64,000 nucleotides of DNA from Exiguobacterium sp. s48 (GCF_018617395.1 NZ_JACSKC010000001.1:372001-436000), one strand, 5' to 3'. Shown: positions 25,073-36,491, counted from the stretch's first letter. Program-made: numbers and translations. The notes: a model not told the origin generated them from the sequence alone.

Positions 25073-25181
25073 ATTCACTTCCTTTCTACATAGAACGCCT
25101 TACGGTCAACTTCAATTATAGTGTGGATTGCTTACATAGGGAAACAATTGTGGTAAAATCATGGCAGAAAGGGTGAGGGGT

Positions 25182-25631
25182 ATGATAATCACTGAACAGA
25201 CGATTGCCCTGCTCGATCAAACTGAAGAATTGACCGATTTGATTGAAGCAAGCGAATCGTTTCAAACATATATTCAAACGAAAGCGGCACGTCTCGCTTC
25301 ACAAGAAGCAAAGGAGATTGAGCGTGAGTTTTTGAAGATGAAAGAGGACTACGAATATGTCCAACGTTTCGGAAAACACCATCCGGATCACGATCGCATC
25401 AAAAAAGAGATGCATCTCATCAAACGTCGTCTCGACGTTCAACCGGAAATCGCTGCGTTCAAAAAAGCGGAACGGAATCTAGACAAGTTATTAGGGGAAG
25501 TGAGTGAACTGTTGGCTCACTCAGTCTCTCCTCAAATTAAAGTTCCGACCGGCAATCCATTCTTCGACCAAGGTGGATGTTCTGGTGGGGGCAGTTGTGG
25601 AGGAGGCGGAAGTTGTGGATGCGCCGTCTAA
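25182..25631 (+). CDS. ricF: RicF/YlbF, subunit of the Ric (RNase Y specificity) complex
   Basis: 149 residues, equal to B. subtilis YlbF, starting at the ATG at 25182 after GGGTGAGGGG. A helical YlbF/YmcA domain covers about 1-115. The tail is a Gly/Cys-rich segment with Cys in GGCSGGGSC and GSCGCAV. In B. subtilis YlbF, YmcA and YaaT form a complex with iron-sulfur clusters that directs RNase Y processing and affects competence, biofilm and sporulation; the Cys residues here fit cluster binding. A candidate promoter is CTTACA with an extended -10 TGGTAAAAT ending at 25159. The Gly-rich codons double as the ribosome-binding site of ylbG. Confidence 0.92.
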   Translation: MIITEQTIALLDQTEELTDLIEASESFQTYIQTKAARLASQEAKEIEREFLKMKEDYEYVQRFGKHHPDHDRIKKEMHLIKRRLDVQPEIAAFKKAERNLDKLLGEVSELLAHSVSPQIKVPTGNPFFDQGGCSGGGSCGGGGSCGCAV

Positions 25632-25869
25632 GTTGAATGAACGGATTGGTTTCGTCGTATACGTGAATTCCTTGAAACAAGTGAAAGCACTCAGACGTTA
25701 TGCGAATCTGTACTTTGTCTCAAAACGAGAGAAATATGCGTTTCTTTATACAGACCTCGACGGCCATGAAGCCGTACTCGAACAAGTAAAGTCATTGCCG
25801 TTCGTGGAAGCGGTCGTTCGAAGCGAACGTCCATTCATTTCTGAGACGTACGAGACAAAATCGAAATAA
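25615..25869 (+). CDS. ylbG: YlbG family protein (DUF2129)
   Basis: 84 residues from a GTG at 25615, overlapping the end of ricF by 17 bases in another frame. GGAGGAGGCGGA just upstream, inside the ricF Gly/Cys tail, is the ribosome-binding site. The pattern GFVVYVNSLKQVKALRRYANLYFVSKREKYAFLYTDLDG matches YlbG, a small conserved Bacillales protein of unknown function always next to ylbF. An alternative TTG start five codons inside lacks a ribosome-binding site. Confidence 0.85.
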   Translation: MDAPSKLNERIGFVVYVNSLKQVKALRRYANLYFVSKREKYAFLYTDLDGHEAVLEQVKSLPFVEAVVRSERPFISETYETKSK

Positions 25870-25872
25870 ACC

Positions 25873-25904
25873 AAAAGATGAAGGTGGAATCACCTTCATC
25901 TTTT
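25873..25904 (+). terminator. Hairpin between ylbG and rsmD
   Basis: Fourteen-base-pair perfect stem AAAAGATGAAGGTG/CACCTTCATCTTTT with a GAAT loop. It ends only 18 bases before rsmD, leaving no room for a promoter, so it may be a partial terminator inside the operon. Confidence 0.8.
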
Positions 25905-25921
25905 CTGCTGGAGGGAAAGAC

Positions 25922-27951
<2,030 letters not shown>

Positions 27952-27973
<22 letters not shown>

Positions 27974-29082
27974 GGACGTTGCCGATGCTCGATCAATGCC
28001 TCGTTCTGAAGCGGGAGTCGATACGCTTCGGTGACCCGGGCCTCGAAATCGAGCCGTGCATCGAATTTACTGAGGAGTGGGACGTCTTCTTTCACATCCC
28101 GTAATGCGCGTCGACCGATTTCATTAAAAGCGAGCGGTCTCACGTAAGGGACATCATCAAAACGTGTTGGTGCCTCCTCCTTTAACCAATGCAGGAGAAT
28201 GGAGACGAACGCCCGCTGAATGGCGGTGCGCGTGTAGCGGCGTGTCGACACGACAGCAAGCGCGCGTTCAAACGATCGTTCGAGACCTGATTGTTTAAGC
28301 CGTGGGGCAAGAGACGAATCAATCCCGACGAACTCGGTCAGCGTAGTGAGGGGGAGGGTCCTTAATTTATATTGAAGGACGGGCCAATACAGTTCCCAGT
28401 GAGTCATCGCTTGCGTTTGGAACATCGCTTCCGTTGAAGCTGGTACGGCACGAACGTTACCTGTCTCTAAATAATGGGCCCGAATGCCTGTCGCTGACAT
28501 GATATCCATCACTGATGGATCGTGATAGTCCGCACCGAGACGTTTGACTGTATGGAGTTGAAGTGATGTGGTTGCTTTAGCATAATGATAGGCCAAGATG
28601 TTATTCGGACGCGTCAAATCGAATGTCGGATACACCGCTTGAAAGGCACGACTAGACGCTTGTGCCGGAGAATGTCCTTCCTGCAACGCTTGGCGAAGTG
28701 CTGTTTTATAAAGAAGGGACTCTTCTACATTTGATTGGGCTGCATGGAGGATGGCATCTACATCGCCACTCTCGCTTCCGAACGATAGCGTCTGGCAACG
28801 GAGCTGTTCTGCAATCGAGACGGAGGCTTTCGCAAACCGATCGGCACGCTGGACCCCGTATTGGGTCGGTAGCTCGATGACCAGGTCGATGGCCCCACTC
28901 TCCACGGCGGCCTTAGCCCGTTTCCACTTGTCAAATGAAGCAGGTTCACCCCGTTGTGTGAACTGGGCACTCATGATGGCAATCATGACATCTGCCCCAG
29001 TTTCTTGCCGTGCAGTTTGCGCTTGATAAAAGTGTCCGTTATGAAACGGATTGTACTCTGCAATAATGGCCGTCTTTTGCAT
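27952..29082 (-). CDS. tmcAL: tRNA(Met) cytidine acetate ligase TmcAL (YlbM)
   Basis: 376 residues. The N-terminal nucleotidyltransferase-like domain begins IIAEYNPFHNGH (NPFHNGH 11-17), the HxGH-type ATP site, followed by SAQFTQRGEPASFDKWKRA. In B. subtilis the enzyme uses ATP and acetate to form N4-acetylcytidine at the wobble position of elongator tRNA-Met. AAAGGAGTAAATC precedes the ATG. It lies on the reverse strand between ylbL and ylbN, as in Bacillus. Its last codons are antisense to the last codons of ylbL. Confidence 0.94.
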
Positions 29083-29181
29083 GATTTACTCCTTTGCATT
29101 GTCGTATGGATTGGTGTAAGATGAGTAAGTACGCTTTGGCAAAGCGCCGTCGTCAACTGATTTTAGTGTAAAGAAAAAACA

Positions 29182-29210
29182 TTGACAAAACAAGTTGGCC
29201 TATCTATAAT
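29182..29210 (+). promoter_or_regulatory. Consensus sigma-A promoter of ylbN-rpmF
   Basis: Perfect TTGACA (29182-29187), a 17-base spacer and a perfect TATAAT (29205-29210). The transcript would start near 29217, about 20 bases before the ylbN start codon. Confidence 0.9.
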
Positions 29211-29238
29211 TCATATTGTTGCAATTGAGGTGATTCGG

Positions 29239-29766
29239 ATGAAATGGTCTATTGCACAGCTACTTAAGCTCCGAAACCAGGGTGACGGTTTTACGATCGA
29301 CGAGATGGTAGAACTACCAGAGCTTACTCAGCTCCATCCGGATATCCGTTCGATTCGCCCGGTGCATGTGCACGGGGATGCATCGTTCACATCTAATCAA
29401 GTTACATTCAATCTGAAGATTCAAGGTGACCTGACGTTGCCAGATGCGCGAACGTTAGAAGATGTCACTTATGAATTCGATATTGAATCGCTCGAGCCTT
29501 TCTTTTTGGAGAATGGGCGTTATACGGAGCAATTCGATGACGTGAATTTGCCAGAAGGAAATACAATCAGTCTTGTGCCGATTGTAAAAGAGCTCATCAT
29601 GTTAGACGTCCCGATGCAAGTTTACGGGAACGAAACAGACAAAACTCAGGTTGAAGGAGAAGGCTGGACGCTCACTGACGAACAGCCGGATACCCAACCA
29701 AAAATTGACCCGCGATTCGCGGGACTGGCCGACCTGTTCTCGAAAAAAGAGAACGAGGAAGGTTAA
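29239..29766 (+). CDS. ylbN: YceD/DUF177 family protein (YlbN)
   Basis: 175 residues from the ATG at 29239 (GAGGTGATT upstream). The frame stays open upstream, but that segment contains the promoter itself. Domain DUF177/YceD: an N-terminal strand-rich region, then an acidic C-terminus with [19 protein letters not shown]. The family is almost always next to rpmF, and a 23S rRNA accumulation role is known for plant and E. coli members. The molecular function is not established here. Confidence 0.92.
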
Positions 29767-29788
29767 CTTTTCAAGGAGGTGGACAACG

Positions 29789-29962
29789 ATGGCAGTACCA
29801 TTCCGTAGAACGTCGAAAACTCGCAAACGTCTTCGTCGTACTCACTTCAAACTCAACGTACCTGGTATGAACGAGTGCCCGAACTGTGGCGAAATGAAAC
29901 TTTCACACCGTGTTTGCAAATCTTGCGGACATTACAACGGTAAAGAAGTAACAAGCAAATAA
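29789..29962 (+). CDS. rpmF: Ribosomal protein L32 (zinc-binding form)
   Basis: 57 residues, [19 protein letters not shown] at the N-terminus and four Cys (C30, C33, C43, C46) forming the zinc ribbon of the C+ type. The ribosome-binding site AAGGAGGTGG is near-perfect. It is part of the 50S subunit and co-transcribed with ylbN, ending at a strong terminator. Confidence 0.97.
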
Positions 29963-29968
29963 TGCTTG

Positions 29969-30003
29969 AAGGAGTGACCTGATTTCAGGTCACTCCTTTT
30001 TTG
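29969..30003 (+). terminator. Terminator of ylbN-rpmF
   Basis: Thirteen-base-pair perfect stem AAGGAGTGACCTG/CAGGTCACTCCTT, an ATTT loop and a T-run. Confidence 0.93.
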
Positions 30004-30081
30004 TTTGCGATTTTTGGGTCATGATGAAAAGTTGTGGTAAACTTTTTGTGCGAAAAAAGTTCTTTTAGGAGGAGGTCGACG

Positions 30082-30921
30082 ATGAACTCCATCAAACGGA
30101 TTGGCATCATCGGGAACGGAGCGGTTGGATTGCTGATGGCTTCCGTGCTCGCGGATGATTATGAGGTGACGATCTACGGAAGAAGTGCGACAGCTAGTGA
30201 AATTTTGATTACGAGGACCGGAGTGACAGACGGGACAGCGCGCGTTTCGTTCCGGTCTAGTCAGGTGCTAGAAGAAACGGAACAGGACGTTTTCTTTGTG
30301 ACGACGAAAGCTCACCAAGTCGAGGAGGCGACGGCACGGCTTTCGGGGAGTGTGCCTGTTTTTATTTGTTCGAATGGAATCGCACACCTCGATTATGCGA
30401 AGCGTCGTGGATTTCATGTAGGCGTAATTGAGCATGGTGTGACGAAGCACGGTGATGTGATTGAGCATCGTGGGATCGGACGAATTCGAATCGGGAGTAT
30501 GACCAATCTTGATCCGATACGATTTGCTGACAGTCCGCTACACATTTCGTGGGAAGAAGACATTGAACAGGTTATAGTCGAAAAGTTGTTCGCGAACGCC
30601 ATTATTAATCCAATCACAGCCTTATGTCGTGTCCCTAACGGAGCGCTTGCGACTGCACCGTATCGTGAAATCGCACAGTCCATTTACGATGAATTGCTAC
30701 CATTGTTCAAGCAAGATGTTCCCTACGCCTATATCGATTCGATTATCGAACGTACGGCGAACAATCGCTCCTCGATGCTGCGAGATCTCGAAGAAGGCAG
30801 AACGACGGAAGTCGACGCGATCTTGAAACCAGTGATTGAAAAAGCGGAAAAAATGCAAGTTTCAATCACCGTAATTCCCCTTCTACATAAACTGATTCAA
30901 GGAGCGAGCGCATCGTGCTAG
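30082..30921 (+). CDS. panE: Ketopantoate reductase family protein (PanE/ApbA; YlbQ-like)
   Basis: 279 residues from the ATG at 30082, preceded by TAGGAGGAGGT. Rossmann loop GIIGNGAVGLLMA (8-20); FFVTTKAHQVEEA is the conserved substrate and NADPH Lys region; NPITALCRVPNGAL is the C-terminal helix motif; RSSMLRDLEEGRTTEVDAI is the family signature with the Ser and Asp/Glu that bind ketopantoate. It reduces 2-dehydropantoate to pantoate for CoA synthesis. A weak extended -10 (TGGTAAACT) lies near 30040. It overlaps the next gene by 7 bases. Confidence 0.9.
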   Translation: MNSIKRIGIIGNGAVGLLMASVLADDYEVTIYGRSATASEILITRTGVTDGTARVSFRSSQVLEETEQDVFFVTTKAHQVEEATARLSGSVPVFICSNGIAHLDYAKRRGFHVGVIEHGVTKHGDVIEHRGIGRIRIGSMTNLDPIRFADSPLHISWEEDIEQVIVEKLFANAIINPITALCRVPNGALATAPYREIAQSIYDELLPLFKQDVPYAYIDSIIERTANNRSSMLRDLEEGRTTEVDAILKPVIEKAEKMQVSITVIPLLHKLIQGASASC

Positions 30922-31274
30922 TGTATATTGTTTCATTTCCACTCATCTTATGGTTTATGGTGTATATGATACTTAGAAAAATTATGCCGAAATCAATTAA
31001 CGCATTCAAACTCGCATGTGATACCGGGGTCGTCCTTTGGTTTTATGCATGTGGGGTGTTACTAGAGGCAATCGTCGGGACGGAAGTGTTTCTATTACTC
31101 CTTGCTGCCTGTTGTGCCATCTTTCCGATTCATGCAATCTGGCAACGGATTCGCTATGAGGAAGTGCTATTCAGGAAGATGTTCGTCCACGGATGGCGGT
31201 TGCTCTTCTTGTTACTCGTCCCAACACATGCGGTTTTATTCGCAATTGGCGTAGCCAGAGAAATGATCCGTTGA
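30915..31274 (+). CDS. DUF3397-like integral membrane protein
   Basis: 119 residues, GTG start overlapping the panE stop codon (GTGCTAG), so translation is coupled. Four hydrophobic segments lie at about 2-22, 35-52, 55-75 and 93-113, with a basic loop (WQRIRYEEVLFRKMF) before the last. The position between panE and bshC and the topology fit the DUF3397 family of Bacillales. Function unknown. Confidence 0.75.
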   Translation: MLVYIVSFPLILWFMVYMILRKIMPKSINAFKLACDTGVVLWFYACGVLLEAIVGTEVFLLLLAACCAIFPIHAIWQRIRYEEVLFRKMFVHGWRLLFLLLVPTHAVLFAIGVAREMIR

Positions 31275-31298
31275 TTGATTGAAAGGAAGTTGTTATAC

Positions 31299-32855
31299 GT
31301 GAAGGTAGAAGCATTTGACGCCCAATATGCCCCCTCATCTCCAATGATTCAAATTGATCGAGGCTATGAGCGCTGGCTTGATTATCAAGGTATGGATGAT
31401 GTCGAAAAACGTGCTGAGGAAATTACAAATCGTTCCTATGAACATCTGCATGACCTTGTCCGAATTTTAAAAGAACAGCAACGACAGTTCGGGGAACTAT
31501 CGGACGAGCTAACAGCGAACCTTGAGTTGCTCGAACGGCGAGAAGCATATGTCATGGTGACAGGACAACAGGTTGGTGTATATGGGGGGCCACTATTTGC
31601 CGTTTACAAATTGTTGGCGGTAATCAAGCGAGCGAAGCAGGCAGAAGTCACATTAGGGAAGCCGGTTCTCCCGATTTTCTGGATGGCGACGGAAGATCAT
31701 GACTTTGCGGAAATCAACCACGTCTTCACAACACAACCGTTTTCTCGAAACTTGAAAAAAGACGCGTTGTCATCATTGCCATTGGCAGGAAAAGCATCGG
31801 TAGGGGACTTGGAGTTTGAACGGGTGAAGCTCGATCTTGTTCAAATGGCGCAACGCCTCCTATTAAATGAGACAGAGACGCCGCACACATCGCGGTTGTA
31901 TCATGAATTGATTGATCTCATTCAATCGAGCCATTCGTTCGCTCAATTTTTCGGTGGGATGATGCGTCGATTCGTCGGAACCGACTTCTTGTTGTTTGAC
32001 CCCCATGCACAAGATGTACGCGCCCTTGAGCGACCGATGTTCCGACGCCTTATCGAACGTCATGATGCGCTCCACGAAGCGCTCGCACATGCTTATGAAG
32101 AAGGGATGCCGTCGGTTGAATTGAACAAAGAGGCCGCTCATTTGTTTTATCATGACGGCACGCGGGAACTCCTCACAAAAAGTGATGGCGTCTATACGAC
32201 GAAGCGTGGACATCGCTTCACAGAAACGGAACTGATTGCGGAGATTGAGGCGCACCCAGAACGTTTTTCCAATAACGTGATCTCAAGGCCGCTCATGCAG
32301 GACTACTTGTTCCCAACGCTTGGATACGTTGCGGGTCCTGGTGAAATCGCCTATTGGTTACAACTTCGACCATTATTCCACACATTGGGATGGAAGATGC
32401 CGCTCCTGATGCCACGACTTGGTGCTGTAATCGTGTCAAGAAACGATGAGAAGAAGCTTCGTCAAGAAGGTGTGACGTTAGAAGAATATATGACGCAGCC
32501 TCTCCCGGACCATGCGTTTGATGATGAAGCGTTTGAGGAGAAGTTGTATGCGTATCGGGCGCTCACGGAGGCGATCGGTCAGGAAGCACGCAAGCAGGGA
32601 AGACGTTTCGAATTGAAGTCGAGACATGTTCTCGAACGGTTGGCCGATGAGATGCGTGCCGAGTCAAAACGAGAACAATACCGATTGAACGCACGCCGAA
32701 TTCACCTGTCGACTCGATTGTTCCCGATGGACGCACCGCAAGAGCGCATATTATCGATGGTTCCCATGTTGAATCGTCATGGATTAGACGTTTTTCGTCG
32801 ATTGAAACTCGCCTATGAACAGTCTGATTCTGAACGATGTTTGTTCCGAGTCTAA
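31299..32855 (+). CDS. bshC: Bacillithiol biosynthesis cysteine-adding enzyme BshC
   Basis: 518 residues from a GTG at 31299 with AAAGGAAG 9 bases upstream; an in-frame TTG 8 codons earlier has no ribosome-binding site. Signature regions are VMVTGQQVGVYGGPLFAVYK and PVLPIFWMATEDHDFAEINH, then a long helical C-terminal half. It catalyses the last step of bacillithiol synthesis, joining Cys to GlcN-malate, for thiol redox control. In Bacillus it stands just before mraZ-rsmH; here mraZ is missing. Confidence 0.94.
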   Translation: MKVEAFDAQYAPSSPMIQIDRGYERWLDYQGMDDVEKRAEEITNRSYEHLHDLVRILKEQQRQFGELSDELTANLELLERREAYVMVTGQQVGVYGGPLFAVYKLLAVIKRAKQAEVTLGKPVLPIFWMATEDHDFAEINHVFTTQPFSRNLKKDALSSLPLAGKASVGDLEFERVKLDLVQMAQRLLLNETETPHTSRLYHELIDLIQSSHSFAQFFGGMMRRFVGTDFLLFDPHAQDVRALERPMFRRLIERHDALHEALAHAYEEGMPSVELNKEAAHLFYHDGTRELLTKSDGVYTTKRGHRFTETELIAEIEAHPERFSNNVISRPLMQDYLFPTLGYVAGPGEIAYWLQLRPLFHTLGWKMPLLMPRLGAVIVSRNDEKKLRQEGVTLEEYMTQPLPDHAFDDEAFEEKLYAYRALTEAIGQEARKQGRRFELKSRHVLERLADEMRAESKREQYRLNARRIHLSTRLFPMDAPQERILSMVPMLNRHGLDVFRRLKLAYEQSDSERCLFRV

Positions 32856-32868
32856 TCGATGATTGAAG

Positions 32869-32899
32869 AGCTCTTGACATCTGTCGAGAGCTTTTTTTT
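32869..32899 (+). terminator. Terminator of panE-DUF3397-bshC
   Basis: Stem AGCTCTTG-ACA/TGT-CGAGAGCT with one G-U pair, followed by a run of eight T. Confidence 0.88.
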
Positions 32900-32946
32900 G
32901 TTGTTACCTTTTTGTTTCCTCTTTTCGCTAAAAACCTATACGGACC

Positions 32947-32976
32947 TTGACATTTTTATGATAAAGTAAGTGTAAT
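32947..32976 (+). promoter_or_regulatory. Probable promoter of the division and wall cluster
   Basis: Perfect -35 TTGACA (32947-32952), an 18-base spacer and -10 TGTAAT (32971-32976). It precedes rsmH by about 40 bases and is the first promoter of the dcw genes. Confidence 0.75.
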
Positions 32977-33014
32977 AAAACAGTTGAAATATGTAGGTTG
33001 AGAGGGTTTTTTAA

Positions 33015-33947
33015 ATGTTTGAGCATGAAACGGTTTTAAAAATGGAGTCCATCGAAGGATTGAACATCAAACCAGATGGGGTATATGTCGATTGTACGTT
33101 AGGTGGAGCGGGGCATAGTGAAGAGATCGCGAAACGTCTAACGACGGGTCAACTATATGCGTTCGACCAAGATGACGTCGCACTCGCGCATGCGAAAGAG
33201 CGATTGGCTCCTTATGAAGGCCGTGTGACGTTTATAAAGAGCAACTTCGTTCACTTGAAAGAGGAACTTACTCAACGCGGTGTGACAAAAGTGGACGGCG
33301 TCCTATTCGACTTAGGCGTTTCTTCACCTCAACTTGATGAGGCGGAACGAGGATTCAGCTACAACTATGATGCACCACTCGATATGAGAATGGACCGGTC
33401 ACGGGAGTTTTCAGCATATCACGTTGTGAATGAATGGTCGTTTGGGGAACTTGCTCGTATTTTCTTTACATACGGGGAGGAAAAGTTTTCGAAACAAATC
33501 GCACGAAAGATTGAGCAAGCCCGTGCCGATAAACCAATTGAGACGACGTTCGAGCTAGTCGACTTGATTAAAGAAGCGATTCCTGCACCAGCACGAAGAA
33601 AAGGCGGTCATCCGGCGAAGCGGACGTTCCAAGCGATTCGAATCGCTGTCAATGATGAATTGAATGTATTCGACCGCGCTGTTCAAGATGCGATCGATCT
33701 CCTCGCATTGAACGGACGCATCTGTGTTATCACGTTCCATTCTTTAGAAGACCGGATTTGTAAACAAGTGTTTAAAGAACGGAGCCAGCATCCACCATTA
33801 CCACCAGGATTGCCGGTTATTCCAAAAGAATTTGAACCTGAGCTCAAGCTGATCACGCGCAAACCGATTGTAGCGAGTGAAGGCGAACTCGAGGATAATC
33901 GACGTTCACGCTCAGCCAAACTGAGAGTGGCTGAAAAACAAAAATAA
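33015..33947 (+). CDS. rsmH: 16S rRNA (cytosine1402-N4)-methyltransferase RsmH (MraW)
   Basis: 310 residues. [23 protein letters not shown] opens the fold, [13 protein letters not shown] is the SAM loop, [23 protein letters not shown] the catalytic region and [13 protein letters not shown] the C-terminal motif. It methylates C1402 of 16S rRNA at N4. First gene of the dcw cluster here, because mraZ is absent; the ribosome-binding site is GAGAGGG. Confidence 0.96.
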   Translation: MFEHETVLKMESIEGLNIKPDGVYVDCTLGGAGHSEEIAKRLTTGQLYAFDQDDVALAHAKERLAPYEGRVTFIKSNFVHLKEELTQRGVTKVDGVLFDLGVSSPQLDEAERGFSYNYDAPLDMRMDRSREFSAYHVVNEWSFGELARIFFTYGEEKFSKQIARKIEQARADKPIETTFELVDLIKEAIPAPARRKGGHPAKRTFQAIRIAVNDELNVFDRAVQDAIDLLALNGRICVITFHSLEDRICKQVFKERSQHPPLPPGLPVIPKEFEPELKLITRKPIVASEGELEDNRRSRSAKLRVAEKQK

Positions 33948-33971
33948 TTTGGATTGTAGGAGGGATACCTG

Positions 33972-34334
33972 ATGCCAGAAGCTGCCCGTAAGGCGTTGCA
34001 GCCTCAAGTTTCACCGAATCGAAATCCGATTCCGCAAGAACGACCAATACCAGCTCCAAAACGACGCACGTTGACCTTGTTCGAATCGATCCTGTATCCA
34101 GTCATGATTGGTTCAGTGGTCATGTTCGGTGGCATCACGGTGTCGAAGCATAACGAAGCGTATAACATTATGCGTGACACAGCGGCCCTCAATCAGCAAA
34201 TCGATGGAGTTGCCAAAGAAAACGAAGAACTGAAGTATGAAATCGCCCAATTAAGCTCGCCCGAAAGAATTTATGCGATTGCCGAGAAACTCGGAATGAA
34301 ATTCAATGAGAAGAATGTCAAGGTGATTGATTGA
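33972..34334 (+). CDS. ftsL: Cell division protein FtsL
   Basis: 120 residues. A Pro/Arg-rich cytoplasmic region (about 1-35) precedes one membrane helix (about 40-60), followed by an extracellular leucine-zipper-like coiled coil with KENEELKYEIAQLSSPERIYAIAEKLGM. FtsL pairs with DivIC and DivIB at the septum and recruits PBP2B. AGGAGGG lies before the ATG. Its stop codon overlaps the pbpB start (TGATG). Confidence 0.9.
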   Translation: MPEAARKALQPQVSPNRNPIPQERPIPAPKRRTLTLFESILYPVMIGSVVMFGGITVSKHNEAYNIMRDTAALNQQIDGVAKENEELKYEIAQLSSPERIYAIAEKLGMKFNEKNVKVID

Positions 34335-36481
34335 TGAATTCTTTAAAACAGAGTAAAAAAAGAGTGGCGTGGGTAGCGATTGTCTGCTTCACCCCACTCT
34401 TTTTATTTTTTGTCGGATGGTTTCTATACTTATCCGTGACGCATACGTACAAAGGCGAGAACATGTTGGCGTTTGCGGAAGAACAGCGTTGGAAGGCGGT
34501 CAGTACGTTAGAGGCAGAACGAGGCGAGGTATATGATCGGTTCGGTCAACCGATTGCCATCAACATCCCGTCCTACCGGCTCGTTGCCGTGTTGAAACTC
34601 GGTGGGGAGCGGGTCAAAGAAAAGACACTCATGCCCGATGAATTCGCCGAAGCGGCGAAGCAATTGTCGACCGTGCTTCCTATGACAGAAGCAGATTTAT
34701 TGAAACGGCTCGAACAAAACGCCGACCTCGGACAAATCGAGTTCGGTGTTCCCGGGCGTGACTTAACCGTGGAACAAAAAGAAAAAATCGAGGCGTTTGA
34801 CCTTCCCGGCATCACATTTGTCGAGGAGCCGAAGCGCTATTACCCGAATAAAGTATTTGCTTCCTCGGTGATTGGGTATGCTCAGAAGATTGACCAGAAC
34901 GGTCGCATCGAGCTTGTCGGGGAACTTGGGATTGAAAAGTCACTGAACGATATTTTGAGTGAATCGTATGGTCTGTATCGGTTCGAGAAAGACTTGGCTG
35001 GTCGCGAACTCGTGTCAAGCGATGAGCAGTTGAAAATCGAGCCGGAAGATGGGGCAGATGTCCAATTGACAATCGATCATCGGATTCAGCAATTGCTTGA
35101 GACGAAGATGAGTGAATTATACGAGGAGTATGAACCACAGCACGCGACGGCCATCATCATGGATCCAAAGACGGGTGAAATTATCGCTTTGTCGGACCGT
35201 CCGTCGTTTGATCCGAATACGCGTGAGATTTCATCGTATAGTAACTTCTCCGTATCGTCCCGATTTGAACCAGGATCGACGATGAAGATTTTTACGCTCG
35301 CCGCAGCAATCAACGAGGGCGTATTCAATCCGAATGAGATGTATGAATCGGGTTCATATAAATACGGCAAGACGGTATTCAATGATTACAACATTACCGG
35401 ATGGGGTACCATTCCTATGGTAGAAGGCGTTTGGCATTCGTCAAACGTCGCATTCTCGATATTAGCGAACGAACGTCTCGGTCTCAGTCGATATGAAGAT
35501 TATTTCAAAGCCTTCAAGTTTGATCAGCGGACAGGAATCGATTTGCCTGGAGAGGTCAATAGTCAATTCGACTTTGAGAGCCCGATGAACGTCTTGATTA
35601 CCGCATGGGGGCAATCGACAGCGGTGACTCCGATGCAAATCTTACAGGCGACATCGGCCATCGCGACAGATGGAACGATGAAACAACCTCACGTCATCAA
35701 GAAAATCGTCAATAGTGAGACGGGTGAGACGATTCGGACGACCAATCCGAAAGAAGTGGGTCAACCGATCACTGCAGAGACTGCCAAAAAAACGCGTGAA
35801 GCACTAGACGGTGTCGTCAATAGCGACGTCGGGACCGGTCAATTATATGCGTTAGATAATTACCGCGTCGTCGGGAAGACTGGTACGGCGCAAATCGCCG
35901 AGAACGGAAAATATTTGAGTGGACAGTATATCCACTCGTTCGTCGGGATGGCTCCGGAAGACGACCCGGAACTTGTCATGTATATCGCAGTCGACAGACC
36001 GAACAGTGACTCGTCGACGACAGGACCACGTATCATGGCTCCTCTTTTTAAAGACGTGATGGACGTTGCCTTACGTTACCGTAGTGTCGAGCCGGAGAAA
36101 CAAGAAAAAGCAGTCGAGGCTTCGACGAAAACGACTGCATCGTATCTTGGTAAAAACCGGGAAGAGGTCGTGAAAGAGTCGAAGGATCAATCGTTTAATC
36201 CGATTGTCTTAGGCGATGGGGACGAAGTGACGGCTCAAAGTCCTGTGAAAGGTCAATCGTATGTCGTCGGTGAACGACTGTTGCTAAAAACGAGTGATTC
36301 GTTTACGATGCCTACATTAAAAGGCTGGTCGTTACGTGACGTGAAACGTTTGGCGACGCTATATCAATTGAATTTAGAAATCGATGGTACCGGATTTGTC
36401 ACATCACAATCGATAGGCAAAGGAAAGCCGGTCAAAACAGGTGCTTCATTAAAAGTGAAATTGAAGACACCGTCGAATTAA
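34334..36481 (+). CDS. pbpB: Class B penicillin-binding protein 2B (septal transpeptidase)
   Basis: 715 residues from the ATG at 34334 (AAGGTGATT upstream). One membrane anchor (about 12-36), a dimerisation domain with YRLVAVLKLGGE, then the transpeptidase with active-site Ser in GSTMK (S315), the WHSSN block and KTGTAQ (K515). Two PASTA repeats form the C-terminus (about 600-715). It crosslinks septal peptidoglycan with FtsW. B. subtilis has spoVD next to pbpB; here only one such gene is present. Confidence 0.95.
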   Translation: MNSLKQSKKRVAWVAIVCFTPLFLFFVGWFLYLSVTHTYKGENMLAFAEEQRWKAVSTLEAERGEVYDRFGQPIAINIPSYRLVAVLKLGGERVKEKTLMPDEFAEAAKQLSTVLPMTEADLLKRLEQNADLGQIEFGVPGRDLTVEQKEKIEAFDLPGITFVEEPKRYYPNKVFASSVIGYAQKIDQNGRIELVGELGIEKSLNDILSESYGLYRFEKDLAGRELVSSDEQLKIEPEDGADVQLTIDHRIQQLLETKMSELYEEYEPQHATAIIMDPKTGEIIALSDRPSFDPNTREISSYSNFSVSSRFEPGSTMKIFTLAAAINEGVFNPNEMYESGSYKYGKTVFNDYNITGWGTIPMVEGVWHSSNVAFSILANERLGLSRYEDYFKAFKFDQRTGIDLPGEVNSQFDFESPMNVLITAWGQSTAVTPMQILQATSAIATDGTMKQPHVIKKIVNSETGETIRTTNPKEVGQPITAETAKKTREALDGVVNSDVGTGQLYALDNYRVVGKTGTAQIAENGKYLSGQYIHSFVGMAPEDDPELVMYIAVDRPNSDSSTTGPRIMAPLFKDVMDVALRYRSVEPEKQEKAVEASTKTTASYLGKNREEVVKESKDQSFNPIVLGDGDEVTAQSPVKGQSYVVGERLLLKTSDSFTMPTLKGWSLRDVKRLATLYQLNLEIDGTGFVTSQSIGKGKPVKTGASLKVKLKTPSN

Positions 36482-36491
36482 CGCACGAGAT

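Noticed and set aside
25504-25614. Upstream extension of the ylbG frame inside ricF
   Set aside because: It would overlap ricF by over 100 bases and gives non-family residues; the GTG at 25615 has the ribosome-binding site.
28200-29082. tmcAL considered as foreign because it is reversed within the ylb block
   Set aside because: The same orientation occurs at this place in Bacillus, and its codon use is like that of its neighbours.
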